The notes under the pieces were generated by a model. That model searched no databases, was not told the DNA's origin, and saw nothing but the letters and a program-made list of their open reading frames with translations. DNA of 36,925 nucleotides, taken from the NCBI RefSeq assembly GCF_002836715.1, contig NZ_PJAT01000092.1, positions 1 through 36,925 on the forward strand, given 5' to 3'. The position numbers were made by a program, and so were the translations under genes. The stretch is from Psychrobacter sp. 4Dc (lineage in GTDB: Bacteria; Pseudomonadota; Gammaproteobacteria; Pseudomonadales; Moraxellaceae). Shown piece by piece: positions 36,854 through 36,925 of this stretch (position 1 is its first letter; the number at the start of each line of letters is the position of its first letter).

Positions 36854-36925
36854 CCCACAGTTATCAAATCTATTTGCAAATATTAAAGTTGCCCTAATAT
36901 TGTTTATATAAAACTATGATTTAAT

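Overview
This is a chromosomal window from a gammaproteobacterium of the family Moraxellaceae, most likely Psychrobacter. The reasons are moderate GC with A/T-rich spacers, a WS/DGAT wax-ester/triacylglycerol synthase, and protein sequences of Moraxellaceae character (MetR, GspE, Dxs, SuhB, PotABC). This placement is a judgement from the sequence, not a database result. Most of the window is ordinary housekeeping DNA; I found no clearly new multi-gene system.

Layout. 1-790: three tRNA genes on the minus strand (Pro-UGG, Arg-UCU, His-GUG) behind a near-consensus sigma70 promoter, with a terminator after tRNA-Pro and another after tRNA-His. 789-3893: a two-gene McrBC-type modification-dependent restriction module on the minus strand. 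Its McrB starts almost at the Walker A motif, so it has no N-terminal modified-base reader. Its McrC carries an 11-unit hexanucleotide tandem repeat coding for an Asp-Ser/Asp-Asn tract. 4271-5508: a DUF4442 hotdog protein and an exported RidA-like protein. 5629-13271: gspE (alone), thiG, a WS/DGAT acyltransferase, suhB and dxs. 13806-18897: ribA-hemF, a lipid-anchored cytochrome c', an MscS channel, glyoxalase I and a beta-carbonic anhydrase. 19300-23229: potABC with 1-bp gene overlaps and no potD, then metR.

23379-25005 is the least typical stretch: a strongly A/T-rich orphan gene, a degenerate intergenic region with short repeats and a tRNA-T-arm-like fragment, then a BASS-like membrane transporter and a 28-bp imperfect tandem repeat. 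25190-29592: apaH, ksgA and pdxA on the minus strand, a recognisable conserved neighbourhood, interrupted between ksgA and pdxA by an oppositely oriented, clearly GC-richer transglutaminase-like gene that looks acquired. 29891-36853: dnaB, alr, argF, rpiA (minus), ilvA and a small membrane-anchored or secreted Excalibur-domain protein.

The genes serve largely independent core functions: isoprenoid precursors (dxs), riboflavin (ribA), haem (hemF), thiamine (thiG), pyridoxal phosphate (pdxA), PLP enzymes (alr, ilvA), arginine (argF), pentose phosphate (rpiA), polyamine import (potABC), methionine regulation (metR), replication (dnaB) and rRNA maturation (ksgA). Many are bounded by clear intrinsic terminators, several of them shared by convergent genes. 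The points most worth a second look are the reader-less McrBC with its in-frame microsatellite, the GC-rich insertion in the pdxA-ksgA-apaH cluster, the A/T-rich orphan with a possible integration scar, and the lipoprotein cytochrome c'.
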